Part shown: one piece after another, positions 14,170 through 15,107 of the stretch | Numbering within the stretch: position 1 is the stretch's first letter | Layout of the letters: each line of letters opens with the position of its first letter | Translations under genes and position numbers: made by a program | NCBI GenBank assembly: GCA_947374315.1 | Contig: CANCBK010000039.1 | Location: forward strand, 1-15,107 | Source of the DNA: Burkholderiaceae bacterium | Lineage (GTDB): Bacteria > Pseudomonadota > Gammaproteobacteria > Burkholderiales > Burkholderiaceae | Length of the DNA: 15,107 nucleotides | Direction of reading: 5' to 3' | The notes under the pieces: model-generated | Seen by the model: the letters and a program-made list of their open reading frames with translations, nothing else | Told to the model about the DNA's origin: nothing | Database searches by the model: none

Positions 14170-15107
14170 ATGGATATTTTTAATTGGTTACCAAAAGAAG
14201 GATCTCAAATTCTCTTTGTACTTTTTCTATCCTTTTTAATAGGGCTTGAGAGGGAGGAGCGCAAGCTTAGTGACGACCATTTCGCTTTTGGGGGAGTTCG
14301 CACTTTCCCTTTAATTGGAATGATCGGCTATTCCTTATCTATCCTATCTGATGCAACCCTAATTCCCTATCTAGTGGGATTGATTGTGGTTTCGTTTTTT
14401 TTGCTACTGGCATATTCACATAAAGTTAAAAAATCGGGTTACGCAGGCGTCACCTCAGAAATGTCCGCCTTAACCACTTATCTGATTGGTGGCTTGGTTC
14501 AGCACAATTTACTATGGGTTGCCACTACCCTCGTTGTAGCGACGATATTTTTATTGAGTCTTAAAAATATTCTAGAGGGCTTGGCGAAGAAAATTGATTC
14601 CGATGACATTTTGACCTTTACTAAGTTTTTACTATTGTCAGCCGTGATTTTGCCCCTCCTGCCAAATGAGTCGCTCACCCAGTTTCAGGTCAATCCATTA
14701 AAAATTTGGCTAGTCGTTGTAGCGGTTAGCGCAGTATCGTATGCGGGCTATGTTCTGCATAAACTGGGAAAAAAATCATCCGGGATATTATGGTCTGCTA
14801 TTTTGGGAGGGGTTTATTCCTCTACGGTAACGACCATTGTTCTGGCTAGAAGATCGCAAACTACAGATCAACCCCGTTTATTCGCTGGCGCAATCTTGGT
14901 GGCTTCGGGAGTCATGTATTTTCGATTAATGATCTTGCTGGGGCTTTTTAATCAAGACTTGTTGAGGCAGCTAGGACTATCCTTCCTATGCCTCTCTGCC
15001 CTTGCAATCGCTTTCGGATTATTTTGGGCTAGGAGTGAAGGACAAGAAAATCTTATTTTAGAAGAGACTTCTCAGATTAAAAACCCATTGGAGTTTAGTG
15101 CCGCTTT
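14170..15107 (+). CDS. MgtC/SapB-DUF4010 family membrane protein, partial
   Basis: The first 312 codons of a multi-pass inner-membrane protein, cut by the window end. The N-terminal MgtC-like part has FLIGLEREERKL (about 20-31) followed by GGVRTFPLIGMIGY, the family's GLERE...GxRT signature. The C-terminal DUF4010 part shows LPLLPNE (about 161-167), a GYVLHKLGKKSSG segment, then GGVYSSTVTT (about 217-226), typical of this family (COG3174). About eight membrane helices are visible. The role is unknown; MgtC relatives are tied to growth in low Mg2+, but DUF4010 members are uncharacterised. The ATG at 14170 has a modest agcagg site. No stop occurs before the window edge. Confidence 0.85.
   Translation, partial: MDIFNWLPKEGSQILFVLFLSFLIGLEREERKLSDDHFAFGGVRTFPLIGMIGYSLSILSDATLIPYLVGLIVVSFFLLLAYSHKVKKSGYAGVTSEMSALTTYLIGGLVQHNLLWVATTLVVATIFLLSLKNILEGLAKKIDSDDILTFTKFLLLSAVILPLLPNESLTQFQVNPLKIWLVVVAVSAVSYAGYVLHKLGKKSSGILWSAILGGVYSSTVTTIVLARRSQTTDQPRLFAGAILVASGVMYFRLMILLGLFNQDLLRQLGLSFLCLSALAIAFGLFWARSEGQENLILEETSQIKNPLEFSAA

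Overview
The window looks like a moderately low-GC betaproteobacterial chromosome, most likely Burkholderiaceae and possibly Polynucleobacter. That guess rests on the protein families and composition, not on a search. I see no rRNA, tRNA, CRISPR array or transposase.

Layout. (1) Positions 1-220 hold no gene but contain an FNR/FixK-like palindrome. Two small exported-protein genes follow: a carboxypeptidase-regulatory-like protein (221-622) and a putative outer-membrane protein (about 709-1230). (2) On the minus strand, 1246-4739 is a probable two-gene operon: a divergent S-adenosylmethionine synthetase (metK), then a REC-PAS-degenerate GGDEF-EAL response regulator. (3) Divergently, 4835-11925 is a tight five-gene chemosensory operon: CheR-TPR, a double CheW, a membrane MCP, a CheA-REC hybrid and CheB. 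(4) 12083-13492 encodes a soluble PAS-PAS-PAS protein with a very short MCP-like C-terminus. (5) 13493-13890 is decayed DNA containing fragments of a hipBA toxin-antitoxin pair. (6) The window ends with a DUF2061 membrane protein (minus) and the start of an MgtC/DUF4010 membrane protein (plus), cut by the window edge.

How it may work. The parts list resembles the Wsp type of chemosensory system: TPR-bearing CheR, two CheW modules, CheA with its own receiver domain, no CheZ, CheD or flagellar genes. The usual diguanylate cyclase output (WspR) is absent. The only adjacent response regulator carries an apparently intact EAL phosphodiesterase domain and a broken GGDEF motif, so this array may lower rather than raise c-di-GMP. 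PAS2 and PAS3 of the soluble protein carry the FixL/DosP-type axial His and distal Arg, suggesting haem-based gas sensing feeding the same array. The neighbouring MetK has lost two acidic residues that correspond to the K+ and methionine ligands of E. coli MetK. It could be a paralogue serving receptor methylation or one with altered chemistry. The proposal of a haem-PAS, Wsp-like, EAL-output system with a dedicated divergent MetK is inference from context and motifs.
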